64,000 nt of DNA from Streptomyces sp. S3(2020) (lineage in GTDB: Bacteria > Actinomycetota > Actinomycetes > Streptomycetales > Streptomycetaceae), in NCBI RefSeq assembly GCF_013044505.1, contig NZ_JABERD010000027.1, positions 1 to 64,000 of the forward strand, in the 5' to 3' direction. Positions 28,855 through 37,674 of this stretch are shown one piece after another (within the stretch, counting starts at the first letter, position 1; the number at the start of each line of letters is the position of its first letter). The notes beneath the pieces are model-generated. The model saw nothing but the letters and a program-made list of their open reading frames with translations. It did not search any database and was not told where the DNA came from. Both the position numbers and the translations under genes were made by a program.

Positions 28855-29595
28855 TCAGCCGACCATGTCGTAGCAGGCGCGGACCCGGTCGAAGCGGCGG
28901 GCGGCCAGGTCGTCCCGGCGGATCACCCAGTAGGCGACGCCCAGGTCACCCTCGGTCAGATCCTCACCGCCGATCTCCGCGAGCAGCACCCAGTCGCCCG
29001 GTCCGTGGTCGTGCTCGGTGAGGGGATCCGCGTTCCACACCCAGGGATAGCCGCCTATCTGCACCGGCCCGCCTGGCTGCATCTCGCCGCACCTCTTCCA
29101 CCACACCGAGCCCAGCTCGTCGCCGTGCGGGAACTCCTCCGTGTCCGAGCCCCGGTTGGGCAGCGAGGGCTCGGTCGTCAGACGGAGATCCTGGGCCGGG
29201 TGGACGGTCGGCGGCCATTCGCCGTCGGGCGCGCGTTCGGAGACCGGCGTGCCGGGCGGGACGTAGACCAGGCGGGCCCAGTCGTCGTCGCTCCACGGGT
29301 CCTCGGTGTCCGCGAAGAAGAGCAGCGCGCCGTCCGTCGGCAGCGGGATGTCCGTCGCACCCGGCGGGATGGCTGCCAGGTCGACCGAGGCGAGGAACGG
29401 CAGCTCCGGCACGGGCTCGCCCTCGGGCATCGGCGGCAGCCCGCCGAGCCGTCCGGCCACCGGACCGGCGGGCGGCTCCTGACCGGCGGGGCTCAGTATC
29501 GCGCAGTGCCGGACGGTGGTGAGCCACCGCTCGACCTCGTCCTGCGGTAAGTCACGGCTGCGGGCTTCGTCACGGAACGGATCCATCGATGTCAT
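28855..29595 (-). CDS. DUF1963 family protein
   Basis: 246 residues from ATG 29595; an in-frame ATG at 29622 would add nine. The pattern (LPFLASVDLAAIPPG, GALLFFADTEDPW, then WKRCGEMQPGGPVQIGGYPWVWN, and GDWVLLAEIGGEDL near the end) matches DUF1963/YwqG-like proteins, small beta-rich cytoplasmic proteins of unknown function. No good ribosome-binding site distinguishes the starts. It is convergent with the stressosome operon. Confidence 0.8.
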   Translation of the reverse strand: MTSMDPFRDEARSRDLPQDEVERWLTTVRHCAILSPAGQEPPAGPVAGRLGGLPPMPEGEPVPELPFLASVDLAAIPPGATDIPLPTDGALLFFADTEDPWSDDDWARLVYVPPGTPVSERAPDGEWPPTVHPAQDLRLTTEPSLPNRGSDTEEFPHGDELGSVWWKRCGEMQPGGPVQIGGYPWVWNADPLTEHDHGPGDWVLLAEIGGEDLTEGDLGVAYWVIRRDDLAARRFDRVRACYDMVG

Positions 29596-29691
29596 GGCGG
29601 CGAGTATGCCAGCGGCGATCATGACGGACCGCGCGGCCCCAGAAGGCCTCGCCTCCCGGGCGGAACCCGCTCCCCAGCCGCCCCGAGGGGC

Positions 29692-30351
29692 TCAGCGCAG
29701 TCGGCGCGCGCGGAGGACCAGGTCGTCGGTGTGATGCGCGCCGGCGCCTCCGTCGGGTGCGACGCGTGGCCGTTGCTCGTCGACCTGGATCTCCCAGTCC
29801 TCGTCGAGGAGGTCGGCGACCATCGAGGGCCAGACGTAGTCGGCCGGGTCGAAGTCGCTGTCGTGCGAGTGCTGGGTGTCCATTCCCGCGTGGTGGACGA
29901 GCAGCAGTGTGCCGCCGGGCGCGACGGCCGCGAGCAGCGCCCGCTCGGCGGCGGCGTCGGGGGTGCGCAGCAGGGCCGGGTACTGCGCGGAGACGAGGTC
30001 GAAGGAGGCCGGCGGGAGTGCCGCCTCGGTGAGAGTGGCGTGGACCCACCGGACGGTGAGGCCGGCGTCCCGGGCGTGCCCGGCCGCCCGCTCCAGTGCC
30101 ACGCCGGAGACCTCGACCGCGGTCACGTCCCAGCCGCCGCGCGCGAGCCAGACGGCGTCGGCGCCTTCACCGCAGCCGACGTCGAGTACACGCCCGGGTG
30201 TGAGCCCGGCGAGCTCGGCCACGAGTGCGCCATTGGGCCGGCCGCTCCACAACTGGTGGCGGTCGGCATAGCGGTTGTCCCACTCCGCCCGCACCGCGGG
30301 GTCTCCGAGGTATCCGTCGGCGGGCGGTACTGCTGCGATGTTGTCGGTCAC
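29692..30351 (-). CDS. Class I SAM-dependent methyltransferase
   Basis: 219 residues. The SAM-binding motif I is GRVLDVGCGEGADAVWLA, motif II VTAVEVSG, and the later strand SFDLVSAQYPAL. The N-terminal WDNRYADRHQLWSGRPN pattern is typical of thiopurine/TehB-like small-molecule methyltransferases. GTG 30351 is chosen because the protein then starts at the usual family position; the open frame runs further up to 30513. The substrate is unknown. Confidence 0.85.
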   Translation of the reverse strand: MTDNIAAVPPADGYLGDPAVRAEWDNRYADRHQLWSGRPNGALVAELAGLTPGRVLDVGCGEGADAVWLARGGWDVTAVEVSGVALERAAGHARDAGLTVRWVHATLTEAALPPASFDLVSAQYPALLRTPDAAAERALLAAVAPGGTLLLVHHAGMDTQHSHDSDFDPADYVWPSMVADLLDEDWEIQVDEQRPRVAPDGGAGAHHTDDLVLRARRLR

Positions 30352-30611
30352 GAGCCCACCGTCGCCCACCACGTATCGGATTGCCAGCCTTGTTGCCGGT
30401 CCGGCAAACCAGCCGGTGTCAGCTGACAGTCGCTCAGCGGATCGTGGGCCGGAAGCAATTGGAGGGGCGAAGGTCACAGAAGCATATCGGGCATTTAGTG
30501 CTTCGATCTTCACGGAAGGCTCACAAGTTGGCTAAGTTGAAACTGTCTGCACGAATTCCTCCGATAGACAGGTGGACTCGTGCACTCTCGTACGGAAGGA
30601 GTGCCGTTTCC

Positions 30612-32285
30612 ATGGCGCCGGAACGAACCTCGCCCACCGGAGTGATCGCCGTCCCGGGCAGGGACGACTCCCCTGCATCGGGTGCTCTCACCGCCGAGGC
30701 CCGGCTCGCGCAAGCCGAGGGGCCCAGTCGCGACGAGGTCCGGCGCAAGATCGACAGCCTCTACGACCGGGCCGAGAGCGACACCGGCACCTTCAATGCG
30801 ACCCGCGCCGCCGCGATCCCGCGCCAGCGTGGCGAGGCCGGCCGCGACCGGTCCCAGGAGGACATGCAGCCCGCGGTCGGAGCACTCGCCCGTCAGTGGT
30901 TCGACGCCGCCCGTTCCAAGCTGGGCCCGACCGTGCCGGTCGCACAGCCGGACAGGAGGACGCCCGCCCGTCCCGACCGCGCGCCCGAGCGGGCACGACC
31001 CGCACGCCCGACGGAACGTCCCGCGCAACCCCTCGCCCTCGAAGCGCCCAAGGCGCCCACGGGCGCTGTCCGGGAGTTGACCAGCGGAGCGACCCAGGCA
31101 CCGACCACGGGATCCCTTCCGGAGCTTCCCGCCCCATCCGTCGCGCCGGCCGCGACAGCCGAGCCCCAGTGGGACGAGAGCGCCTGGCAAACCGGAGCGC
31201 AGCCGGTCCTCGGCGGCGACGGGGCGGCGTGGCCGGTGTACCAGCCGGCCCCGGCGCCCGCCCCGGAGCCCACCGCGACACCGGCAACCGCCCCGGACCC
31301 CGCCGGGACTGCCTACTGGGCGGAGCTTCCCGCGAGCGGAGGGGAGACCTACGGTGCCGGTCCGGCGACCGGCGCGACCGCGACGTACGGCATGGCTCCG
31401 TCGGCCGGTCCCACCGCGTCCTACCTCACGGCTTCACCGGCCGAGATGGCCGCCGCGTCCTACCTCACCGCCTCGCCGGCCGAGATGGCCGCTGCTTCTT
31501 ACCTCACGGCTGCACCGGCCGAGGTGACCACCGCGTCCTACCTCACCGCCTCGCCGACCGAGATGGCCACCGCCTCCTACCTCACCGCCCCACCGGCCGA
31601 CATGACCACCGCGACCTACGGCGCCGGCCTGCCGGACGTCCCCGCGTCCGCCTGGGCGGTCCCTGCGCAGGCGGCACCCGTCGAGACGGCCGCCGCACCC
31701 GTCTACGCCTACGCCGCACCGGCCATGGCCGGTGCCGCTCCCGCCTACGCCGCACCGGCCGTGGCCGCCGCCCCGACGGCACCCGTCACCTACGCGGAAC
31801 CGGTCACCTACGCGACACCGCTCACCTACGCGGAACCGGTCACCTACGCGGCACCCGAAGCCCTCTCCACCCCCCTCGCACCCGCCGCCCCCGGCGGATC
31901 GTGGCGGTCGGCGGACCCGGGCCACAGCACCCAGGCCGAGCGGGTGATCGCCTTCGCCCGGGCGCAGATCGGCCGGCCCTGTGTATGGGGTGCGGTCGGG
32001 CCGGGATCGTACGACGCCCCCGGTCTCACCCAGGCCGCGTGGAAGGCCGCGGGAGTCACGCTTCCCCGGACCGCCCCGGCCCAGTGCGGAGGGGGGATGC
32101 AGGTCTCCCTCGCCGACGTCCGGGTCGGAGACCTGGTCTTCTTCCACGACGACCTCGGGCACGTGGGCATCTGGAGCGGGGACGGCATGATGATCCACGC
32201 CCCGGGCCCGGGAGCGACCATCCGTGAGGAGTCGGTGTTCTTCGCCGGCCAGGCCGCGATCAAGGGCGCGGTCCGTCCGGCCTGA
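30612..32285 (+). CDS. NlpC/P60 protein with lost catalytic Cys
   Basis: 557 residues. The N-terminal part has a helical segment (RDEVRRKIDSLYDRAESDTG, then FNATRA) like Streptomyces NlpC/P60 wall hydrolases, then a long Pro/Ala/Thr-rich region with two tandem repeat sets, and a C-terminal NlpC/P60 domain (about 440-557). The motif that should read Asp-Cys-Ser-Gly-Leu is YDAPGLTQAAW (codons GAC GCC CCC GGT, near residue 468), so the nucleophile is Ala. The His in DDLGHVGIW remains. The product probably binds peptidoglycan or acts as a regulatory pseudoenzyme. ATG 30612 has GGAAGGAG ten bases upstream. No signal peptide is evident from this start. Confidence 0.85.
   Translation: MAPERTSPTGVIAVPGRDDSPASGALTAEARLAQAEGPSRDEVRRKIDSLYDRAESDTGTFNATRAAAIPRQRGEAGRDRSQEDMQPAVGALARQWFDAARSKLGPTVPVAQPDRRTPARPDRAPERARPARPTERPAQPLALEAPKAPTGAVRELTSGATQAPTTGSLPELPAPSVAPAATAEPQWDESAWQTGAQPVLGGDGAAWPVYQPAPAPAPEPTATPATAPDPAGTAYWAELPASGGETYGAGPATGATATYGMAPSAGPTASYLTASPAEMAAASYLTASPAEMAAASYLTAAPAEVTTASYLTASPTEMATASYLTAPPADMTTATYGAGLPDVPASAWAVPAQAAPVETAAAPVYAYAAPAMAGAAPAYAAPAVAAAPTAPVTYAEPVTYATPLTYAEPVTYAAPEALSTPLAPAAPGGSWRSADPGHSTQAERVIAFARAQIGRPCVWGAVGPGSYDAPGLTQAAWKAAGVTLPRTAPAQCGGGMQVSLADVRVGDLVFFHDDLGHVGIWSGDGMMIHAPGPGATIREESVFFAGQAAIKGAVRPA
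31419..31613 (+). repeat. Five 39-bp tandem repeats inside the NlpC/P60 gene
   Basis: Exactly five 39-bp units (31419-31457, 31458-31496, 31497-31535, 31536-31574, 31575-31613), each encoding 13 residues of the type SYLTASPAEMAAA. Units differ at several sites, including codon wobble positions, so they are diverged rather than very recent copies. They form part of the Ala/Thr/Pro-rich spacer. Confidence 0.9.
31785..31856 (+). repeat. Four 18-bp tandem repeats inside the NlpC/P60 gene
   Basis: Four units (31785-31802, 31803-31820, 31821-31838, 31839-31856) encoding the hexapeptide V/L-TYAxP. It is the second repeat set in the spacer before the NlpC/P60 domain. Confidence 0.85.
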
Positions 32286-32612
32286 CGCCCAGCTCCCGCT
32301 CCCGCTCCAGTCTCCGGCGAATGGCCGGTGAGTACGGCGGCCTCACACCGCGTCAGGTCCGCTGCGAAGCCGCCGCGTGCCAGCAGTTCGGCCACATGTG
32401 CGAGCGGCTGTGCCGTTGGCAAGGCGGGCAGCAGACGCAGCTCCCCCGCCTGTGACGGGGGAGGGGGACGGACCGTGGACGTGTCCGCCGACTCGGCGAA
32501 CCGGGCGAGTTGAGTGGGTGAAGCTTGGGCCCGCGTTCGTGTCGCGGGGCATGCATGTGGCTCGCGGCCGTACCCGGCCGAGGCGACGGACACGACGCGC
32601 TGGAGGCGAGCC
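32286..32612. other. 327-bp intergenic region
   Basis: No convincing gene. On the minus strand, about 32420-32300 has an open frame reading LAHVAELLARGGFAADLTRC, which might be a decayed gene end, but nothing supports expression. The FAD hydroxylase ribosome-binding site (GGAGG) lies at the right end. I saw no clear terminator for the NlpC/P60 gene. Confidence 0.35.
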
Positions 32613-34304
32613 TTGAACCAAAGAGACGGCCAATCCGACCACACGACCCATCAAGTCCCGGTCCTCATCGTCGGCGGTTCCCTCGTCGGCTTGTCGACCT
32701 CGCTGTTCCTGGGCCGGTTGGGCGTACGCCACACACTGGTGGAGCGTCATGCCGGCACCTCCATCCACCCGCGTGGACGCGGCAACAACGTCCGCACGAT
32801 GGAGCTGTTCCGGGCGGCCGGTGTCGAGCCGGGGATCCGGGAGGCCGCCGCCACGCTCGACGACAACCACGGGATCCTCCAGACACCCACCCTGGTCGGC
32901 GACGCGGGCGAGTGGCTCTTCAAGGAGATCGACGCGGGCGGCGCGCTGGCCCGCTTCAGCCCCAGCTCATGGTGCCTGTGCAGTCAGAACGACCTGGAGC
33001 CGGTGCTGTTCGAGCACGCCGAGCGGCTCGGCGGCGATCTGCGGTACGGGACCGAACTGCTGTCGTTCGACAGTGGTCCCTCCGGCGTCACCGCGGTGGT
33101 CAAGAGCCGGGAGACGGGCGAGCACACCACCATCCGAGCGGACTACCTCGTCGCGGCGGACGGTCCCCGCAGCCCCGTCCGCGAGCAGCTCGGCATCGCG
33201 CAGAGCGGTCGTGGCGACCTTTTCAGCAACGTCAGCATCACCTTCCGGTCCCGCCGCCTCGCCGATGTCGTCGGCGACCGGCGTTTCATCGTCTGCTACC
33301 TGACAGACCCGGAAGCCGACGGCGCGCTCCTGCCCGTGGACAACCACGAGAACTGGGTCTTCCACGCCCCCTGGCACCCCGAACAGGGCGAGACCCTGGA
33401 GGACTTCACCGACGAGCGGTGTGTCGAGCACATCAGGCGTGCGGTCGGAGTGGCCGACCTCGATGTGCAGGTCACCGGCAAGGCTCCCTGGAACGCCGCC
33501 CAACGCGTCGCCCGCAGCTACCGGGCCGGACGGGTCTTCCTGGCCGGCGACTCGGCCCACGAGATGTCCCCCACCGGGGCCTTCGGCTCCAACACCGGTA
33601 TCCAGGACGCGCACAACCTGGCGTGGAAACTGGCCGCGGTGCTCGGCGGCTGGGCGGGGGAGGGGCTGCTGGACACCTACGACGCCGAGCGGCGCCCGGT
33701 GGCCGAGGCGACCAGTGCGCGCGCCGCCGCACGGTCGGTCGAGCACAGCCACCCCGGCTTCGCACCACCGCCCGGCATGGGCGGAGGCGGCGGTGGCGGT
33801 GGCGGTGGTGCCGGCGGTGGTGGCCCCCAGCGCGGCATCCTCAACGTGGTCCTCGGCTACCGCTATCCGCAGGGCGCCGTCGTCGGCACCGACCCCGCGG
33901 CGCCGGTCGTACCGGAACGCTTCGACCTGTCCGGCGAACCCGGCAGCAGGGCACCCCACTTGGCGGTACGTCACCGAGGCGAACGGATCTCCACCCTCGA
34001 TCTCTACGAACGGTCGTTCGTCCTGCTCAGCGACGCCGATGACCCGAGTGGCTGGCACGAGGCCGCCGTTCGGCTCGCCGAAGCGATGTCCGTCCCGCTG
34101 ATGTCGTACCGGGTGGGCGGCGCCTCCGACGCCGAGCTGACGCCCGAGGGCGACACGGACTGGTCGGCCGTCCATGGAACGGAGCCCGGTGGTGCCGTAC
34201 TTGTCCGGCCCGACGGGTTCGTGGCCTGGCGGTCCGCAGGGCCGGACCCGGACGCCGAGTCGGTACTGCGCCAGGTCCTGACCACGCTGCTGGCAGCGGT
34301 CTGA
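32613..34304 (+). CDS. whiE-ORFVIII: FAD-dependent aromatic polyketide hydroxylase
   Basis: Group A flavoprotein monooxygenase, 563 residues. Visible motifs: GxGxxG-type VLIVGGSLVGLSTSLFLG, the DG motif YLVAADGPRSPVR, and the GD motif VFLAGDSAHEMSP. After a Gly-rich insertion (about residues 390-408, a run of ten Gly and more) comes a C-terminal thioredoxin-like domain. Such enzymes hydroxylate aromatic polyketides. Its location 1.7 kb before the spore pigment genes suggests the tailoring hydroxylase equivalent to whiE ORF VIII, which in S. coelicolor is transcribed divergently; here it is codirectional. TTG 32613 is chosen for the GGAGG seven bases upstream. Confidence 0.8.
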   Translation: MNQRDGQSDHTTHQVPVLIVGGSLVGLSTSLFLGRLGVRHTLVERHAGTSIHPRGRGNNVRTMELFRAAGVEPGIREAAATLDDNHGILQTPTLVGDAGEWLFKEIDAGGALARFSPSSWCLCSQNDLEPVLFEHAERLGGDLRYGTELLSFDSGPSGVTAVVKSRETGEHTTIRADYLVAADGPRSPVREQLGIAQSGRGDLFSNVSITFRSRRLADVVGDRRFIVCYLTDPEADGALLPVDNHENWVFHAPWHPEQGETLEDFTDERCVEHIRRAVGVADLDVQVTGKAPWNAAQRVARSYRAGRVFLAGDSAHEMSPTGAFGSNTGIQDAHNLAWKLAAVLGGWAGEGLLDTYDAERRPVAEATSARAAARSVEHSHPGFAPPPGMGGGGGGGGGGAGGGGPQRGILNVVLGYRYPQGAVVGTDPAAPVVPERFDLSGEPGSRAPHLAVRHRGERISTLDLYERSFVLLSDADDPSGWHEAAVRLAEAMSVPLMSYRVGGASDAELTPEGDTDWSAVHGTEPGGAVLVRPDGFVAWRSAGPDPDAESVLRQVLTTLLAAV

Positions 34305-34313
34305 CCTCGGGCG

Positions 34314-34356
34314 ACACGGCCGGCCGACCCCTCGACAGGGTCGGCCGGCCGTGTCA
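34314..34356 (+). terminator. Strong intrinsic terminator hairpin
   Basis: An 18-bp GC-rich stem (left arm from 34314, GACACGGCCGGCCGACCC; right arm ending 34356) with a small loop follows the hydroxylase stop by nine bases. It should end hydroxylase transcription before the secreted-protein gene. Confidence 0.8.
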
Positions 34357-34518
34357 TGCGGTCGCGACTTCGCCCCGCCGGGACCCGGGCGGATTCACCC
34401 GTGTGATCGTCCCGAGTTGTGACGGCAGGTCAGCTGACTGACGGTGGATCACGTCGAGGGCGGGTCACATCAGCTGACGAAGTGCCAGCTGTCCGCCCCC
34501 CGACGGAGGGAACGTCAG

Positions 34519-35058
34519 ATGCACTCTGCGCGCATGCTCCTGGCCACCGCGGCGGCTTCGACCGTCCTCGTTCTCGGCGCCGCCCCTGGTGCCTTCGCGG
34601 CCGGGAACGACTGGGAGGACCACACGGACTCCTCGTACAGCAAGGACCACGACAAGGAGCAGGACAAGGAGCACGGCAAGGACGGCAGCCACGACTCGCC
34701 GCGCGGTGGCATGCACACCGGTGGCGGGGCACTGACCGCGGTGAACGCCGACGGCTCGGACACCGCGAAGGACCCCAAGTTCGACCCGGAGACCTACAAG
34801 GACAAGGAGCAGGGCAAGGACTCCGGTAGCGGGAAGCAGGACGAGGGCTCCTGGAGCAAGGACGACAGCGACTCCTGGAGCAAGGAGGACGGCGGCGACT
34901 CCTGGAGCAAGGAGGAGAAGCCCAGTGGCGGAATGCACACCGGAGGTGGCGCGTTGGCCTCGCCGGCCGTGACCGCGGGTGGGCTGGCCGTCCTGGCCGT
35001 CATCGGCACCGGTCTGTACTCGGTGCGCCGCAAGAAGACCGCCGGAAGCGTGGCCTGA
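34519..35058 (+). CDS. Secreted, C-terminally anchored protein with MHTGGGAL repeats
   Basis: 179 residues. The N-terminus is a signal peptide (MHSARMLLATAAASTVLVLG, cleavage near AFA-AG). The mature part is very hydrophilic and rich in Lys, Asp and Gly, with SWSK repeats and two copies of GGMHTGGGAL (about residues 62-72 and 136-146). It ends with a hydrophobic segment (VTAGGLAVLAVIGTGLY) and a basic tail SVRRKK, the layout of a sortase substrate, but there is no LPxTG or LAxTG. The adjacent sortase makes it the likely substrate, with the repeated motif as a candidate recognition element. The function on the cell surface is unknown. Confidence 0.82.
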   Translation: MHSARMLLATAAASTVLVLGAAPGAFAAGNDWEDHTDSSYSKDHDKEQDKEHGKDGSHDSPRGGMHTGGGALTAVNADGSDTAKDPKFDPETYKDKEQGKDSGSGKQDEGSWSKDDSDSWSKEDGGDSWSKEEKPSGGMHTGGGALASPAVTAGGLAVLAVIGTGLYSVRRKKTAGSVA

Positions 35059-35180
35059 CCCATGCCGGATGCGATAGCCGCTGTGGCCGCCACGCTCTTG
35101 CCGCGTGGCGGCCCCGCCGGCTTTCCCCGTGCTCCGCCCCTCGTCCCAATCGCTGCCGTGCCCTGGTGAGGTCGTGTCCG

Positions 35181-35843
35181 ATGGCAGTTCGTCCCTCTTC
35201 CCCCGCAGACAACCCGTCCCGTACCAAGGCGATGGTGATCGGCGCCGCGGCTGCCCTGGTGCTCGCCATCAGCCTGTTCGGCGGCAACGACACCGCGTCC
35301 GACACCGAATCGTCCGCCGCCCCCCGCCCGTCGCGGGCCGCCCACACCGCCGCGCCCGCTCCGCCGGCCGCACAGCCCGCGGGGAAGCACCTGCCGCGAT
35401 CGAGGCCGGTACGCCTGCTCATTCCGAAGATCTCCGTCGACGCCCCCTTCACGGAACTCGCCATCGGCCGCACAGGGCAGCTCGAACCGCCCCCGGCCGC
35501 CGACACCAACCTCGTCGGCTGGCACGCCAAGGGAGCGTCCCCCGGCGAGGCGGGCACGTCGATCATCGCGGGACACGTCGACACGGCGACGTCGGCGGCC
35601 GTCTTCGCGGACCTCGGAGAGCTGGAGAAGGGGGATGCCTTCCAGGTCAGACGAGCCGACGGACGCACGGCGTCCTTCGTGGTCGACAGCGTGGAGACGT
35701 TCGACAAGGACGACTTCCCCAGCCGGCGTGTGTACGCCGACACGGCCCAGGCGCAGGTCCGGCTCATCACCTGTGCGGGTGACTACGACCGCACGGTCCG
35801 GGACTACACGGACAACCTGGTGGTCTTCGCCCACCTCACCTGA
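35181..35843 (+). CDS. Class F sortase
   Basis: 220 residues: an N-terminal membrane anchor (AMVIGAAAALVLAISLFGG), a Pro/Ala-rich spacer and a sortase domain with the catalytic His in IIAGHVDT (near residue 128) and Cys in VRLITCAGDYD (near 195), followed by the Arg. Sortases link secreted proteins to the wall or each other. It lies 122 bp after its probable substrate gene. ATG 35181 is preferred over GTG 35166 because the latter has no ribosome-binding site. Confidence 0.9.
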   Translation: MAVRPSSPADNPSRTKAMVIGAAAALVLAISLFGGNDTASDTESSAAPRPSRAAHTAAPAPPAAQPAGKHLPRSRPVRLLIPKISVDAPFTELAIGRTGQLEPPPAADTNLVGWHAKGASPGEAGTSIIAGHVDTATSAAVFADLGELEKGDAFQVRRADGRTASFVVDSVETFDKDDFPSRRVYADTAQAQVRLITCAGDYDRTVRDYTDNLVVFAHLT

Positions 35844-35844
35844 G

Positions 35845-35867
35845 GCGGCCCCGGCCTCCCGGGCCGC
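35845..35867 (+). terminator. Hairpin after sortase gene
   Basis: GCGGCCC (35845-35851) pairs with GGGCCGC (35861-35867) around a nine-base loop, directly after the sortase stop. It is a probable terminator separating this pair from the spore pigment operon. Confidence 0.45.
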
Positions 35868-36005
35868 AGGTCACCCGGGCAGTGGCATACGAGTCGCGCG
35901 CTTGTGGGAGCGGGCTCAGGATCGAACGCATCGAGGCATGTCGGTGGCATATCGACGTGACTGAGATCCGTCCGCTTCCGCCCCCACGAAGGAGATGTGC
36001 GCAGT

Positions 36006-37145
36006 ATGACCACCACGTCCGAACGTGTTTCGGAATCTCTGATGCGACAGGCGTCGCAACGCGTCTCCCAGTCCGTGTTCGACGGCTCGCCGCTTCGCGT
36101 CGTCCTGCTGGTGGACGTCTACGACGGTGCCCAGCAGCAGTTCCTGGAGGCCTACGAGCAGCTGTGCAACCAGGTCGCGTCCGTCCCCGGGCATGTCAGC
36201 GACCAGCTGTGCCAGTCCATCGAGAATCCCTCCCAATGGCTCATCACGAGCGAGTGGGAGAGCGCCCCGCCCTTCCTCACCTGGGTCAACAGCGAGGAAC
36301 ACGTGCGGATGGTGGAGCCACTGCACAGCTGTGTCCGGGACACCAGGTCACTGCGCTTCCACATCGTCCGCGAGACCGGCGGTCCGGCGGCGGAGACCGA
36401 GCCCGGCGCGCGTCGGCTCCAGGGGGCACCGAGAATCGGCGACGGGCTGATCCGGCACGCGCTCACCTTCACGGTGAAGCCGGGCAGCGAGGCGACCGTG
36501 GCCGAGATCCTGGCCGGGTACACATCACCGGAGCCGAGGGTCGACGACACCACCCAGCTGTGCCGCACCTCCCTGTTCATGCACGGCAACCGGGTGGTCC
36601 GGGCCATCGAGGTGCGGGGCGACCTGCTCGCCGCGCTGCGCCACGTCGCCAAGCAGCCCGAGGTGCGGGCCGTCGAGGAGGCCATCAACCCCTATCTGGA
36701 ACAGGACAGGGACCTCGACGACCCCGAGTCCGCCCGGGTCTTCTTCACCCGAGCGGCACTGCCCGCCGTACACCATGTGACGGCAGGTCAGGAGAGCCCG
36801 GACGCGGTGCGGCACGCGCTGTACTACCCGGCCCGTGAGGGGTGCGGGATGCGGCTGGCCGAGTTGCTGGCCCGCCAGGACGAGGCGGCGGCGGACGATC
36901 CGCGCGGCTCGGTGCTGCGCAGCACGATCTTCCAGCGTGACGACGTCGTCGTACGGCTGGTCGACCTGCGCGGCGGCCTCGACGCCGACCCGAGTGCCGT
37001 TCTCACGGATCGCTCCGAGGCGGCCGAGCTGGCGGAACTCCTCGACGGCGGAGCCCTCGGGGCGGACGGTGCGGCGATCGACGCTCGCCTCCTGACGGGC
37101 TCCCGCATGGACCTCGTCACCGACCGTCGAGCTCCCGACGCCTGA
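36006..37145 (+). CDS. whiE-ORFI: SchA/CurD-family spore pigment protein
   Basis: 379 residues with repeated SchA/CurD-like units (for example LRVVLLVDVYDGAQQQFLEA near 30, LIRHALTFTVKPGSEATVAE near 150, and VRHALYYPAREGCGMRLAE near 265), which look like ferredoxin-like dimeric barrels. It is the first gene of whiE-type clusters; its role in pigment synthesis is not settled. ATG 36006 follows AAGGAG by 11 bases; a GTG at 35997 is too close to it. It begins the pigment operon. Confidence 0.88.
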   Translation: MTTTSERVSESLMRQASQRVSQSVFDGSPLRVVLLVDVYDGAQQQFLEAYEQLCNQVASVPGHVSDQLCQSIENPSQWLITSEWESAPPFLTWVNSEEHVRMVEPLHSCVRDTRSLRFHIVRETGGPAAETEPGARRLQGAPRIGDGLIRHALTFTVKPGSEATVAEILAGYTSPEPRVDDTTQLCRTSLFMHGNRVVRAIEVRGDLLAALRHVAKQPEVRAVEEAINPYLEQDRDLDDPESARVFFTRAALPAVHHVTAGQESPDAVRHALYYPAREGCGMRLAELLARQDEAAADDPRGSVLRSTIFQRDDVVVRLVDLRGGLDADPSAVLTDRSEAAELAELLDGGALGADGAAIDARLLTGSRMDLVTDRRAPDA

Positions 37146-37212
37146 TCCGCCGGTACCCGGGCCGTGACGGCCGCGCCCCCCTGTCGATGCTGCACATGTT
37201 CGGAGGAACGTC

Positions 37213-37674
37213 GTGAACAACCGCCATCCCGGAATCGTGGATGTCAGCGAGGTCGAGCCCAACACTCGGCGCGGTGGCGACCTGCGTGCCCTGCTCACCC
37301 CCACCACCGTCGGCTCGACCAGCGGCTTCATGGGCGTGGCCATCATCCAGCCCGGCGACCGCATCGCCGAGCACTACCACCCGTACTCCGAGGAGTTCAT
37401 CTACGTCCTCTGCGGGCAACTGGAGGTGGACCTGGACGGTGAGCCCCACCCGCTCCAGCCCGAGCAGGGCCTCCTGATCCCCGCCCACATGCGCCACCGC
37501 TTCCGCAACGTCGGCAAGGTGGAGGCCCGCATGGTCTTCCACCTCGGCCCGCTCGCCCCGAGCCCGCCGCTCGGCCATGTCGACACCGAGGACGCCGACG
37601 GCGTACCGATCGTGGTGGAGGCGGCCCACGGAGGTGCGGGACGGACAGCCGAGCGATCCCAGGTTCCTTCATGA
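37213..37674 (+). CDS. whiE-ORFII: Cupin protein of spore pigment cluster
   Basis: 153 residues, a single cupin barrel. Metal-ligand motifs are [19 protein letters not shown] and [12 protein letters not shown]. It corresponds to whiE ORF II, thought to assist cyclisation or tailoring of the pigment polyketide. GTG 37213 has GGAGGA upstream. Its TGA overlaps the ketosynthase ATG, indicating translational coupling. Confidence 0.9.
   Translation: MNNRHPGIVDVSEVEPNTRRGGDLRALLTPTTVGSTSGFMGVAIIQPGDRIAEHYHPYSEEFIYVLCGQLEVDLDGEPHPLQPEQGLLIPAHMRHRFRNVGKVEARMVFHLGPLAPSPPLGHVDTEDADGVPIVVEAAHGGAGRTAERSQVPS

Noticed and set aside
30352..30611. Possible ydaO/c-di-AMP riboswitch before the NlpC/P60 gene
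   Set aside because: Such riboswitches often precede wall hydrolase genes, but I could not find the conserved core or hairpins here.
31434..32198. 254-codon minus-strand frame with Gly/Arg repeats
   Set aside because: Antisense image of the NlpC/P60 tandem repeats.
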